DNA from: an uncultured Lachnospiraceae bacterium
GTDB lineage: Bacteria; Bacillota; Clostridia; Lachnospirales; Lachnospiraceae
Length of the DNA: 33,899 nucleotides
NCBI GenBank assembly: GCA_902489925.1
Contig: CABUBX010000010.1
Span: forward strand, 1-33,899
Direction: 5' to 3'
Positions 23,505 to 32,793 of this stretch are shown here, piece by piece (position 1 is the first letter of the stretch; each line of letters starts with the position of its first letter). A program made the position numbers and the translations under genes. The notes beneath the pieces were generated by a model. It saw only the letters and a list, made by a program, of their open reading frames with translations, ran no database searches and was not told where the DNA came from.

Positions 23505-24611
23505 ATGAAAATTATATGCAGCAAATCGAATCTTGTTTCCGGTGTCAACACTGTTTTAAAAGCTGTACCGGGTAAAACAACAATGCCGATTCTTGAATGT
23601 ATTTTAATAGACACAACTGACAACGTTATAAAACTGACTGCCAATGATATGGAACTTGGTATTGAAACAATCATTGACGGTGATGTTCTTGACAAAGGAA
23701 AAATTGCTTTAGAGGCAAAACTTTTCTCTGAAATTGTAAGAAAACTTCCTGACAGCGAAGTTACTATAGAAACCGATGATAATTTTCAGGCAAAGATTCG
23801 TTGTGAAAAAGCTAAATTTAATATTGCAGGCCGTCCGGGAGATGATTTTGCTTACTTACCTCAAATTGAGAGAACAAATCCAATTGCACTTTCTCAGTTT
23901 TCTTTGAAGGAAATTATTCGTCAGACGATTTTTTCCATTGCCGATAATGACAGTAATAAGTTAATGACCGGAGAGTTATTTGAAATCAACGGCAGTGAAT
24001 TAAAAGTTGTATCCTTGGACGGGCACCGTATTTCTATAAGAAAAATTGAACTGAAAGAAGAATATACACCGATTAAAGTTGTTGTTCCCGGGAAGACTTT
24101 GGGTGAAGTCAGCAAAATATTAAGCGGTGGTGTTGAAGATTTAGTTTGTTTATTCTTTACAGACAGACATATTGTTTTTGAATTTGATAAAACAACGGTT
24201 GTCAGCCGACTCATTGAAGGGCAGTATTTCAGAATTGAGCAGATGCTGTCCAGCGATTATGAAACAAAAATATCTATTAACAAAAAAGAACTGCAAAGCT
24301 GTATTGAAAGAGCTTCACTTTTAGTTAAAGAAGGCGATAAAAAACCGATTATCATTCAAATCGGTGACAGCTCTTTAGAATTAAAGATAAATTCCATGAT
24401 TGGCTCTATGAATGAAGACATTGATATTCATAAAGAGGGTAAGGATTTGACAATTGGATTTAATCCGAAGTTTATTCTCGATGCACTTCGTGTTATTGAT
24501 GATGAGGAAATTGATATTTATTTTGTAAATCCAAAGGCACCTTGCTTTATCCGGGATGAAAAGCAGCAGTATATTTACCTGATTCTTCCGGTGAATATTA
24601 ATGCAGGTTGA
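23505..24611 (+). CDS. dnaN: DNA polymerase III beta subunit (sliding clamp)
   Basis: 368 residues, normal. Ring-shaped clamp that holds the replicative polymerase on DNA. Family stretches include AVPGKTTMPILECILI near the N-terminus, AGRPGDDFAYLP in the middle and the C-terminal YLILPVNINAG. ATG 23505 follows AAAGGAG at 10 bases and matches the family start; the open frame extends upstream through the origin but without homology. The last DnaA-box-like sequences lie just upstream of its ribosome binding site, so DnaA may affect its expression. Confidence 0.98.
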   Translation: MKIICSKSNLVSGVNTVLKAVPGKTTMPILECILIDTTDNVIKLTANDMELGIETIIDGDVLDKGKIALEAKLFSEIVRKLPDSEVTIETDDNFQAKIRCEKAKFNIAGRPGDDFAYLPQIERTNPIALSQFSLKEIIRQTIFSIADNDSNKLMTGELFEINGSELKVVSLDGHRISIRKIELKEEYTPIKVVVPGKTLGEVSKILSGGVEDLVCLFFTDRHIVFEFDKTTVVSRLIEGQYFRIEQMLSSDYETKISINKKELQSCIERASLLVKEGDKKPIIIQIGDSSLELKINSMIGSMNEDIDIHKEGKDLTIGFNPKFILDALRVIDDEEIDIYFVNPKAPCFIRDEKQQYIYLILPVNINAG

Positions 24612-24649
24612 TGCATAAAGGTGATAAAAAATTATCAGGAGGAGTTTTC

Positions 24650-24859
24650 ATGGAAGAAATTAAATTACGCGACGAGTTTATAAAGCTTGGTCAGGCATTG
24701 AAGGCAGCGGGTCTTGTAGGCTCAGGTGTTGAGGCTAAGGTGGTTATACAAGACGGCGAGGTTAAGGTTAATGGTGAGATTTGTACTCAGAGAGGCAAAA
24801 AGCTTTATGACGGCGATGTTGCCGAATTTGACGGCAGTCAGATAAAAATAGTTAAATAG
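24650..24859 (+). CDS. yaaA: S4-domain RNA-binding protein YaaA/RlbA
   Basis: 69 residues, the usual size. A small S4-like RNA-binding protein found between dnaN and recF in firmicutes; B. subtilis YaaA takes part in 50S ribosome assembly. The S4 pattern is visible: IKLGQALKAAGLVGSG and VKVNGEICTQRGKKLYDGD. ATG 24650 is set by AGGAGGAG a few bases upstream. Its stop codon is followed at once by the recF start region, indicating translational coupling. Confidence 0.95.
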   Translation: MEEIKLRDEFIKLGQALKAAGLVGSGVEAKVVIQDGEVKVNGEICTQRGKKLYDGDVAEFDGSQIKIVK

Positions 24860-24871
24860 TTGGTGTTTAGT

Positions 24872-25990
24872 GTGATTATAAAATCGCTTGAACTGAAAAA
24901 TTACAGAAATTATGAAGCGCTTTCCCTTGAGCCGTCATCAGGAACAAATATTTTTTTCGGAGACAATGCTCAGGGAAAGACAAATGTGCTTGAAGCGGTT
25001 TATGTCTGTGCAACCTCAAAATCCCACAGAGGCAGCCGCGACAGGGAAATGATACGATTTGGGCAGGAGGATGCCCATATATGCATGAAAGTAGAGCGCA
25101 GCGGCGTCTTACATAAGCTCGATATCCATTTGAAGAAAAATAAGGTGAAAGGAATTGCTGTGGACGGGATGATTATTAAGAAATATTCACAGCTTTTCGG
25201 TGTTGTCAACGTTGTTCTTTTTTCACCGGAGGATTTAGGTATTATTAAAAATGGACCCGGAGAGCGGCGGCGTTTTATTGATATGGAATTGTGTCAGCTC
25301 AGTAAGCTTTATATGAGCTATCTTATGAATTATACAAAAATTTTAAATCAGAGAAATAATCTTTTAAAGCAGCTGGGCAATGACAGCAGCCTGCTTGAGA
25401 CACTTGATATATGGGATGCACAGCTTGTCCGTTACGGAAGTCTTCTTGTTCGTGAAAGAAAAAAATTTGTTTCAGAGCTTAATGCACTTATTGGAGATAT
25501 TCACAGCAAATTAAGCGGCGGCAGAGAGCGGCTTGTCATCGAATATGAGCCGAGTGCCGGCGAGGAGGATTACGGTAAAAGATTATTTTCCAAAAGAAGC
25601 TATGATATAAAAACAAGGACAACATCTGTGGGGCCGCATCGGGACGATATCAGTTTTTCTATCCGGGATATTGATATACGCCGTTTTGGCTCTCAGGGAC
25701 AGCAGCGGACAGCCGCACTTTCTTTAAAGCTTGCGGAAATAGAGCTTGTTCGTCGTGTAACAAACGATAAGCCTGTACTTTTGCTGGATGATGTGTTATC
25801 TGAGCTTGACGGCAGACGCCAAAATTATTTGCTGGAAAGTATCAGGGATATTCAGACGATGATTACATGTACAGGGTTGGATGAATTTGTAAATAATAGA
25901 TTTGAAATTGATAAGGTTTATCACGTTTCAAACGGACACATTGAATGTAACAGCAGACCGATGGAATACAAGGAGGAACATTATGAGTGA
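24872..25990 (+). CDS. recF: DNA replication and repair protein RecF
   Basis: 372 residues. SMC-like ATPase that helps load RecA at single-strand gaps and stalled forks. Walker A GDNAQGKTN, signature SVGPHRDDISF and SQGQQRTAALSLKLAE, and Walker B LLLDDVLSELD are all present. GTG 24872 fits the family opening (MIIKSLELKNYRNY); TTG 24860 and GTG 24863 are alternatives. None has a Shine-Dalgarno sequence, so expression probably depends on coupling to yaaA. The 3' end overlaps gyrB by 8 bases. Confidence 0.95.
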   Translation: MIIKSLELKNYRNYEALSLEPSSGTNIFFGDNAQGKTNVLEAVYVCATSKSHRGSRDREMIRFGQEDAHICMKVERSGVLHKLDIHLKKNKVKGIAVDGMIIKKYSQLFGVVNVVLFSPEDLGIIKNGPGERRRFIDMELCQLSKLYMSYLMNYTKILNQRNNLLKQLGNDSSLLETLDIWDAQLVRYGSLLVRERKKFVSELNALIGDIHSKLSGGRERLVIEYEPSAGEEDYGKRLFSKRSYDIKTRTTSVGPHRDDISFSIRDIDIRRFGSQGQQRTAALSLKLAEIELVRRVTNDKPVLLLDDVLSELDGRRQNYLLESIRDIQTMITCTGLDEFVNNRFEIDKVYHVSNGHIECNSRPMEYKEEHYE

Positions 25991-27890
25991 AGAATATGGT
26001 GCAAGTCAGATTCAAATTCTTGAAGGGCTTGAAGCAGTCAGAAAAAGACCGGGTATGTATATCGGCAGCACCTCAGAGCGGGGGCTGCATCATTTGGTGT
26101 ACGAAATTGTTGATAATGCGGTCGATGAAGCACTGGCCGGTTTTTGTGATACAATTTATGTAACAATTAACGGTGACAATTCTATCACTGTAAGAGATAA
26201 TGGCCGGGGTATTCCCGTAGATATTCAGAAAAAAGCAGGAAAGTCTGCTGTTGAGGTTGTATTTACAATTCTTCATGCAGGCGGAAAATTCGGCGGCGGC
26301 GGATATAAAGTATCCGGAGGACTTCACGGTGTTGGTGCGTCTGTTGTGAATGCACTTTCAAATTGGCTTGAAGTCAGAGTTTATAAAGGCGGAAAAATAT
26401 ACGAGCAGCGCTACGAAAAGGGAAAACCATGCTATTCTTTAAGAATGGCTGGTGATACAGATGAACAGGGAACAGAAGTTCATTTTCTTCCGGATGATAC
26501 AATATTTGAAACGACAGTTTATGATTACAGTATTTTAGAGGAGAGGCTGCGTGAGACCGCTTTTCTTACAAAGGGGTTAAGAATTGAGCTTTCGGACGTA
26601 CGTGAAGGAATGGAAAAAAAGAAAGTCTTTCATTACGAAGGCGGAATTATGGAGTACGTTCAGTACCTCAATAAAAACAAAGATGTTCTTTATGATTCTA
26701 TTATTTATTGTGAAGGCATGAAGGACGGTGTTTATGTGGAGGTGGCTCTCCAGCATAATGATTCTTACAATGAAAATATTTACAGCTATGTCAATAATAT
26801 TACAACCCCTGAGGGCGGTACGCATTTAACAGGTTTTAGAAATGCGTTGACAAAGACATTTAATGATTACGCAAGAAAAAATAAATTGCTTAAAGATAAT
26901 GACCCAAGCCTTGTCGGCGAAGATATCCGTGAAGGTATGGCAGCAATTATCAGCGTTAAGATTGGTGAGCCTCAGTTTGAAGGCCAGACAAAACAAAAGC
27001 TTGGAAACAGCGAGGCCAGAGGCGCTGTCGATTCTGTTGTCAGTGAAAAGGTGATGATTTTCCTTGAGCAAAATCCGACGGTGGCAAAGCTGATTGTCGA
27101 TAAAGCTCTGATGGCGCAAAGAGCCCGCGATGCCGCAAGAAAGGCAAGAGATTTGACAAGAAGAAAATCAGCGCTTGATACAATGGCTCTTCCGGGTAAG
27201 CTTGCAGATTGCTCAGATAAGAATCCTGAGAATTGTGAAATTTATATTGTTGAGGGTGATTCCGCCGGCGGTTCTGCAAAGACAGCCCGTTCAAGGGCAA
27301 CCCAGGCGATTTTGCCTCTGCGCGGAAAGATTTTGAATGTGGAGAAGGCGCGCCTTGATAAAATTTTGGTCAACAATGAAATTAAGGCAATGATTACAGC
27401 TTTTGGTACAGGTATTCACGATGATTTTGATATTACAAAACTCAGATACCATAAGATTATTATTATGACGGATGCCGATGTTGACGGTGCCCATATCAGT
27501 ACGTTATTATTAACATTTTTGTATAGATTTATGCCTCAGCTTATTGAAGATGGCTATGTTTATCTTGCAAAGCCGCCTCTTTTTAAGCTGGAAAAAAATA
27601 AACGTGTATGGTATGCATATTCCGATGAAGAACTTCAGTCGATTATTGAACAGGTTGGACGAGACCAGAATAATAAAATACAGCGTTATAAAGGTCTTGG
27701 AGAGATGGATCCCGAACAGCTTTGGGAGACAACGATGGACCCCGAAAAACGTATTCTTATGCGCGTGACGATGGATGAGGCACAGAGAGTGAGTATTGAT
27801 GAAACCTTTAATATTCTTATGGGTGAAAAGGTTGAACCAAGACGTGAATTTATAGAAAAGAATGCGGAATACAGTACACTTGATGTTTAA
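25983..27890 (+). CDS. gyrB: DNA gyrase subunit B
   Basis: 635 residues, normal. ATPase subunit of gyrase, which introduces negative supercoils. GHKL ATPase motifs (EIVDNAVDEALAG; DNGRGIPVDI; GGLHGVGASVVNALS), the transducer domain, then the TOPRIM region with EGDSAGGSAK and DADVDGAHI for metal binding, ending in the tail domain (RYKGLGEMDPEQLWETTMDP). ATG 25983 follows AAGGAGG; the frame extends upstream inside recF without homology. gyrA follows after 24 bases. Confidence 0.98.
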   Translation: MSEEYGASQIQILEGLEAVRKRPGMYIGSTSERGLHHLVYEIVDNAVDEALAGFCDTIYVTINGDNSITVRDNGRGIPVDIQKKAGKSAVEVVFTILHAGGKFGGGGYKVSGGLHGVGASVVNALSNWLEVRVYKGGKIYEQRYEKGKPCYSLRMAGDTDEQGTEVHFLPDDTIFETTVYDYSILEERLRETAFLTKGLRIELSDVREGMEKKKVFHYEGGIMEYVQYLNKNKDVLYDSIIYCEGMKDGVYVEVALQHNDSYNENIYSYVNNITTPEGGTHLTGFRNALTKTFNDYARKNKLLKDNDPSLVGEDIREGMAAIISVKIGEPQFEGQTKQKLGNSEARGAVDSVVSEKVMIFLEQNPTVAKLIVDKALMAQRARDAARKARDLTRRKSALDTMALPGKLADCSDKNPENCEIYIVEGDSAGGSAKTARSRATQAILPLRGKILNVEKARLDKILVNNEIKAMITAFGTGIHDDFDITKLRYHKIIIMTDADVDGAHISTLLLTFLYRFMPQLIEDGYVYLAKPPLFKLEKNKRVWYAYSDEELQSIIEQVGRDQNNKIQRYKGLGEMDPEQLWETTMDPEKRILMRVTMDEAQRVSIDETFNILMGEKVEPRREFIEKNAEYSTLDV

Positions 27891-27914
27891 TGAAGCAGAT
27901 ACGGAGGAGTAGAA

Positions 27915-30407
27915 ATGGACGATAGAAGTAATATCTTCGATAAGGTTCAGGATGTCGATTTAAAAGAAAAGATGGAAAAGTTTTATATCGACTATGCCAT
28001 GAGCGTTATTGCACAAAGAGCGCTGCCTGATGTCAGGGATGGCCTAAAGCCTGTGCAGAGAAGAATTTTATATGCAATGATAGAATTGAACAACGGTCCG
28101 GATAAGCCGCACAGAAAATGTGCCCGTATCGTCGGTGATACAATGGGTAAATATCATCCGCACGGCGATTCATCAATTTACGGTGCCCTCGTTAATCTGG
28201 CTCAGGAGTGGTCAACAAGATATCCGCTTGTTGACGGACATGGAAACTTCGGCTCTGTCGATGGTGACGGGGCAGCGGCTATGCGTTATACAGAGGCGCG
28301 TTTAAGTAAGATATCCATGGAGATGACAGCTGATATCAATAAAGATACAGTAGACTTCAGACCAAACTTTGATGAAACAGAAAAAGAACCGACGGTATTG
28401 CCTTCAAGATTTCCGAATCTTTTAGTTAATGGTACAACAGGTATTGCTGTCGGTATGGCAACAAATATACCGCCGCATAACCTTCGGGAGACAATTGACG
28501 GTGTTATAAAGATTATTGATAACCGTATCGAAGAAAACAGAGAAACAGAAATTGAAGAACTGTTAGATGTTATTAAAGGACCGGATTTTCCGACAGGTGC
28601 CATGATTTTAGGGCGCAGCGGCATTGAGCAGGCTTACAGAACCGGACGCGGTAAAATTAAGGTGCGTGCGATTTCTGAGATTGAGCCGCTTGGAACAAAC
28701 CGTCAGAAGATTGTTGTTACGGAGATTCCTTATCTTGTAAATAAGGCGCGTCTGATTGAAAAAATTGCAGAGCTTGTACGCGATAAGCGAATCGACGGTA
28801 TTTCTGACTTGAGAGATGAGTCTGACAGACAGGGAATGCGTATTGTCATTGAGCTTAAAAAAGATGCCAATGCCAATGTTGTCTTAAATACGCTGTATAA
28901 GCATACACAGCTTCAGGATTCATTTGGTGTTATTATGCTTGCGCTTGTCAATAATGTACCGACAGTGCTTAATTTAAAGCAGATGCTTGAGCTTTATTTA
29001 AAGCATCAGGAGGAAGTTGTTACAAGAAGAACAAAATATGATTTGAATAAGGCTGAAGAAAGAGCGCATATTTTGCAGGGGCTGCTTATTGCGCTTGACC
29101 ATATTGATGAGGTCATCAGTATTATCAGAAGCTCTAAAAATGTTGCGGAAGCGAAAGAAAGATTGATTGCTCAGTTTGGTCTCAGTGAGGCTCAGGCTCA
29201 GGCGATTGTCGATATGCGTTTAAGAGCGCTGACAGGCTTAGAGCGTGAGAAGCTTGAAAACGAATATAAAGAGCTTATGGCTAAAATTGCAGAATACAAG
29301 GCTATTTTGGCAGATGAAAAGCTGCTTCTCGGCGTGATTAAGAAAGAAATTACAGTCATCAGAGATAAATACGGCGATGACAGAAGAACATCCATCGGTA
29401 TTGATGATGATGAAATTACGATTGAGGATTTAATTAAACGTGAGAATACAGTCATTACGATGACAAAAATCGGCTATATTAAGCGGATGACTGTCGATAA
29501 CTTTAAGAGCCAGAACAGAGGCGGTAAAGGGATTAAGGGCATGGCGACGATAGAGGATGATTATATCGAGGACATGCTTATGACAACAACCCATCATTAT
29601 CTGCTGTTCTTTACGAATATGGGTAAGGTATACAGAATTAAAGCCTATGAGATTCCGGAGTCTTCAAGAACGGCTAGAGGTACAGCAATTGTAAATCTTC
29701 TTCATCTTGAACCGGGAGAAAAAATTACGGCAATGATACCGCTTGCTGAGTACGAGGAAGATAAGTATCTTTTTATGGCGACAAGAAAAGGTATGGTTAA
29801 GAAGACTTCTGTGATGGAATATCAAAATATAAGAAAATCAGGTCTTTTGGCGATTACGTTAAGAGATGATGATGAGCTTATTGAAGTAAAATGCACAGAT
29901 AAGACAAATGATGTTTTCCTTGTTACAAAATACGGACAGTGTATCAGATTTAATGAAAAAGATGTAAGAAGTACCGGACGTACATCAATGGGCGTTATTG
30001 GCATGAATCTTGATGATGACGATGAAATTGTCGGTATGCAGCTTGATATTCAAGGTGAGGCACTTCTGATTATTTCTGAAAATGGCCTTGGAAAACGTAC
30101 GTCAATTGACGAATTTGCGGTGCAAAGACGCGGCGGTAAAGGTGTGAAGTGCTATAAGATTACGGAAAAGACAGGTAATGTCATTGGTGCAAAGTCTGTT
30201 GATGAAGGTCAGGAAATTATGCTGATTACAACAGGCGGTATTATTATCCGCATGTCAGTTGATTCAATTTCTATGCTTGGAAGAATCACCTCCGGTGTGA
30301 AGTTGATTGATATGGAGGATGATATTAAGGTTGCAGGCATTACAAAAGTCAGAGAAGAAATAGAAGAAGATACATCGGAAGATGCGGAAGAAAAAACAGA
30401 AGAATAA
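27915..30407 (+). CDS. gyrA: DNA gyrase subunit A
   Basis: 830 residues. Breakage-reunion subunit. Catalytic Tyr125 is in AAMRYTEARL. The quinolone-determining region reads HPHGDSSIYGALV: Ser86 is kept at the E. coli Ser83 position and Gly90 stands at the Asp87 position. The C-terminal wrapping domain carries the GyrA-box QRRGGKG and a second SQNRGGKG-like blade motif, proving gyrase rather than topoisomerase IV, and ends in an acidic tail. ATG 27915 has ACGGAGGAG upstream. A long nested terminator closes the dnaN-gyrA block. Confidence 0.98.
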   Translation: MDDRSNIFDKVQDVDLKEKMEKFYIDYAMSVIAQRALPDVRDGLKPVQRRILYAMIELNNGPDKPHRKCARIVGDTMGKYHPHGDSSIYGALVNLAQEWSTRYPLVDGHGNFGSVDGDGAAAMRYTEARLSKISMEMTADINKDTVDFRPNFDETEKEPTVLPSRFPNLLVNGTTGIAVGMATNIPPHNLRETIDGVIKIIDNRIEENRETEIEELLDVIKGPDFPTGAMILGRSGIEQAYRTGRGKIKVRAISEIEPLGTNRQKIVVTEIPYLVNKARLIEKIAELVRDKRIDGISDLRDESDRQGMRIVIELKKDANANVVLNTLYKHTQLQDSFGVIMLALVNNVPTVLNLKQMLELYLKHQEEVVTRRTKYDLNKAEERAHILQGLLIALDHIDEVISIIRSSKNVAEAKERLIAQFGLSEAQAQAIVDMRLRALTGLEREKLENEYKELMAKIAEYKAILADEKLLLGVIKKEITVIRDKYGDDRRTSIGIDDDEITIEDLIKRENTVITMTKIGYIKRMTVDNFKSQNRGGKGIKGMATIEDDYIEDMLMTTTHHYLLFFTNMGKVYRIKAYEIPESSRTARGTAIVNLLHLEPGEKITAMIPLAEYEEDKYLFMATRKGMVKKTSVMEYQNIRKSGLLAITLRDDDELIEVKCTDKTNDVFLVTKYGQCIRFNEKDVRSTGRTSMGVIGMNLDDDDEIVGMQLDIQGEALLIISENGLGKRTSIDEFAVQRRGGKGVKCYKITEKTGNVIGAKSVDEGQEIMLITTGGIIIRMSVDSISMLGRITSGVKLIDMEDDIKVAGITKVREEIEEDTSEDAEEKTEE

Positions 30408-30420
30408 TATAAAATAAAGC

Positions 30421-30490
30421 AACGGGCTTTAGTATGATTTTGTAACGTGTTTTTAACACGCGAAGTAAATCCTGCTAAAGCCCGTTTTTA
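30421..30490. terminator. Nested terminator after gyrA
   Basis: Outer arms AACGGGCTTTAG (30421-30432) and CTAAAGCCCGTT (30475-30486) are perfect over 12 bp and are followed by TTTTATT. Inside, CGTGT (30446-30450) / ACACG (30456-30460) makes a second stem. It ends right at the stop codon of the leftward CLC gene and could serve both. Confidence 0.85.
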
Positions 30491-31762
30491 TTAATGATGT
30501 GTCTGTTTGTGTACATATTCTGTATGGTATTTTGAATACATAATTTTTTGTGACTTGTAAAGTCCGTAATAACCGGAGAGCAGATAGCTGACGGCTATTG
30601 TAATCAAATAATAAGGCATACCTTCAAAACCAAATAATTCAAAAGAAATCAACAGTGAAGTTATCGGGCAGTTGGTGACGCCGCAAAAAAGTCCGACCAT
30701 ACCACAGGCAGCGGCAAGGGGAACGGGAAGATTAAAGAGGGCAGCTGCCGCACATCCCAAAGCACCGCCAATACAAAATGACGGAACAATTTCACCGCCT
30801 TTAAATCCGGCTGCAATTGTTAGTGTAGTAAAAAGTATTTTAAGAAGAAAGGCTTCAAAACCGACAACCTCACCTTCTTCAAAGATTGAGGCGAGGATGG
30901 ATACGCCGGAACCTAAATACTTTTCAGTTTGAAGTGCAGCGGAAAGACCGATGATAATCAGGCCGCCTGCCGCAATGCGATAATAAGGATTTTTCAAAAA
31001 TTTTTTATAAAAAACTTCTGCCAAGTGAAGTCCCATACAAAACAAAATACTGACAACACTGATGATAGCACCGAAAATAATCATCTTCCCAAGTCCTGTC
31101 ATTGTGATTTCAGGAATATAGGGTACCGGAAAATGTTCTGGTGGAATTTTGAAAGACAGGGCAATAAAATGTGCGGTAAAAGATGAAATAACACAAGGAA
31201 CAAGAGCCGAGTAGTGCATAATTCCAACACTTATGACCTCAAGAGAAAAAATGGCCGCTGCCATCGGCGTACCGAAAAGCGCTGAAAAACCGGCGCTCAT
31301 ACCACACATGATAATGATGTGCTGGTCATTTTCACTGAGATGAAAAATGTGACCGAGTTTGTTGGCAAGGCAGCCTCCGAGCTGTATTGCGGCGCCCTCG
31401 CGTCCGGCAGAACCGCCAAAAAGCTGAGTCAGCGCAGTTGATATAAAAATCATCGGTGCCATTCTAAAAGGAATATCATTATTCGTTCGTATGGAGGAAA
31501 TAATGAGATTCGTTCCAAGGTCATCTGTTTTTTGAAAATTTTGATAAAGCAGTATAATCAAAAGACCGGCCACGGGAAGAAAGGCAATAATTAATTGATG
31601 GCTTTTTCTGAAAGCGTTGGCTGATAAGAGAACAAAAGCAAAAAAGGTGCATATTCCTCCGATGACAATGCCTACAGAAAGTGCAATAATAATCCAACGT
31701 ATAAGCGTCCAAAGCGCAAAAAGACTGTTGGAAAAATAGCGCTTTAACTTAAATTTTATCAT
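30491..31762 (-). CDS. CLC-family anion transporter, possibly of the fluoride/proton (CLC-F) type
   Basis: 423 residues, about ten or more hydrophobic helices. The CLC motif 2 is GREGA (120-124), with gating Glu122 kept and the usual final Pro replaced by Ala. The canonical motif 1 GSGIP is replaced by GTNLI (83-87), and GGEIVPSFCIGGALG stands for the third motif (GxFxP). Loss of the motif-1 serine and an N-L-I sequence resemble the CLC-F fluoride/proton antiporters as I remember them; chloride or another anion is possible. ATG 31762 follows AGGAGTAGG. A near-consensus promoter lies upstream. It converges on gyrA. No crcB-type fluoride riboswitch was seen in its leader. Confidence 0.85.
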   Translation of the reverse strand: MIKFKLKRYFSNSLFALWTLIRWIIIALSVGIVIGGICTFFAFVLLSANAFRKSHQLIIAFLPVAGLLIILLYQNFQKTDDLGTNLIISSIRTNNDIPFRMAPMIFISTALTQLFGGSAGREGAAIQLGGCLANKLGHIFHLSENDQHIIIMCGMSAGFSALFGTPMAAAIFSLEVISVGIMHYSALVPCVISSFTAHFIALSFKIPPEHFPVPYIPEITMTGLGKMIIFGAIISVVSILFCMGLHLAEVFYKKFLKNPYYRIAAGGLIIIGLSAALQTEKYLGSGVSILASIFEEGEVVGFEAFLLKILFTTLTIAAGFKGGEIVPSFCIGGALGCAAAALFNLPVPLAAACGMVGLFCGVTNCPITSLLISFELFGFEGMPYYLITIAVSYLLSGYYGLYKSQKIMYSKYHTEYVHKQTHH

Positions 31763-31791
31763 AACCTACTCCTAAAATATGTAATATTTTT

Positions 31792-31820
31792 ATTATAAGC
31801 GCTTTTATATGTAAATACAA
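31792..31820 (-). promoter_or_regulatory. Promoter of the CLC transporter gene
   Basis: Minus-strand TTGTAT (31820-31815), a 17-base spacer and TATAAT (31797-31792), 30 bases upstream of the start codon. The leader is therefore very short, leaving no room for a riboswitch. Confidence 0.75.
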
Positions 31821-31865
31821 GCAGGGCAGAAATTTAAAGTTTTTGTAGTTATCAAAGCAGGTGTA

Positions 31866-31874
31866 TGTTAAAAT
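31866..31874 (+). promoter_or_regulatory. Extended -10 promoter of the fumarase operon
   Basis: TGTTAAAAT (TGnTAAAAT) about 62 bases before the first start codon; a weak TAGTTA lies 17 bases upstream. Modest support. Confidence 0.4.
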
Positions 31875-31935
31875 GAATGTGATTATTTTGAGTCGGTATA
31901 TGTAAAAGTTGTATTGCGGAAAGGATTGTATGCCA

Positions 31936-32778
31936 ATGAGAGAGATTAGTTGCGGTAAAATTACAGAAACAATTAAGCAGATGTGTATTCAGGCGACACA
32001 TTTTTTATCAAAAGATATGGAAAAGGCTTTGGATAGGGCAGTTTATGAAGAAAAATCCGCACTTGGCCGTCAAGTGCTTGATTCATTAAAAGAAAACCTT
32101 GAGATTGCGGCAAATGAAATGATACCGATATGTCAGGATACGGGAATGGCCGTTTTATTTATTGAAGTAGGTCAGGAGGTTCATATCACAGGGGGAAATC
32201 TGACGGACGCAGTCAATGAAGGCGTAAGACAAGGCTATGTGTCGGGATATTTAAGAAAATCCGTTGTCAGTGACCCGATTGAACGTGTAAATACAAAGGA
32301 TAATACACCGGCAATTATCCATTATGATATTACAGAGGGTGATAAAATAAGAATAACTTTGGCGCCAAAGGGTTTTGGTAGTGAAAATATGAGCAGGGTT
32401 ATTATGTTAAAGCCTGCGGATGGTATAGAAGGTGTAAAAAAAGCAGTAATTGAAACTGTTGATGCCGCAGGGCCAAATGCGTGTCCTCCGCTTGTTGTCG
32501 GCGTTGGTATCGGCGGAGATTTTGAAAAATGTGCAATTATGGCAAAACATGCTCTGACACGGCCTGCCGGAGAACATTCGCCAATACCCTATGTGAGTGC
32601 ACTGGAGGAAGAACTTCTTGAAAAAATTAATTGTCTTGGCATAGGCCCCGGCGGATTGGGAGGTACAGTAACTGCTCTGTCGGTAAATATCGAAACCTAT
32701 CCGACACATATTGCAGGGCTTCCTGTTGCTGTAAACATATGCTGCCATGTCAATCGTCATGCGACAAAGATTATATAA
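31936..32778 (+). CDS. Class I fumarate hydratase, alpha subunit
   Basis: 280 residues, normal for the larger subunit of the two-part iron-sulfur fumarase of anaerobes, which interconverts fumarate and malate. Likely 4Fe-4S ligands are Cys66 (ICQDTGM), Cys183 (GPNACPP) and Cys199 (GDFEKCA). L-tartrate dehydratase has the same fold and cannot be fully excluded. ATG 31936 is preferred by the family start (MREI); ATG 31930 is closer to the AAAGGA site and remains possible. The beta subunit follows after 15 bases. The pair probably acts in a partial citric-acid or fumarate pathway. Confidence 0.93.
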   Translation: MREISCGKITETIKQMCIQATHFLSKDMEKALDRAVYEEKSALGRQVLDSLKENLEIAANEMIPICQDTGMAVLFIEVGQEVHITGGNLTDAVNEGVRQGYVSGYLRKSVVSDPIERVNTKDNTPAIIHYDITEGDKIRITLAPKGFGSENMSRVIMLKPADGIEGVKKAVIETVDAAGPNACPPLVVGVGIGGDFEKCAIMAKHALTRPAGEHSPIPYVSALEEELLEKINCLGIGPGGLGGTVTALSVNIETYPTHIAGLPVAVNICCHVNRHATKII

Positions 32779-32793
32779 GGAGGGGGTTGGGCT

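Noticed and set aside
31763..31908. Fluoride (crcB) riboswitch upstream of the CLC gene.
   Set aside because: No crcB-type conserved blocks are present and the promoter leaves only a short leader.
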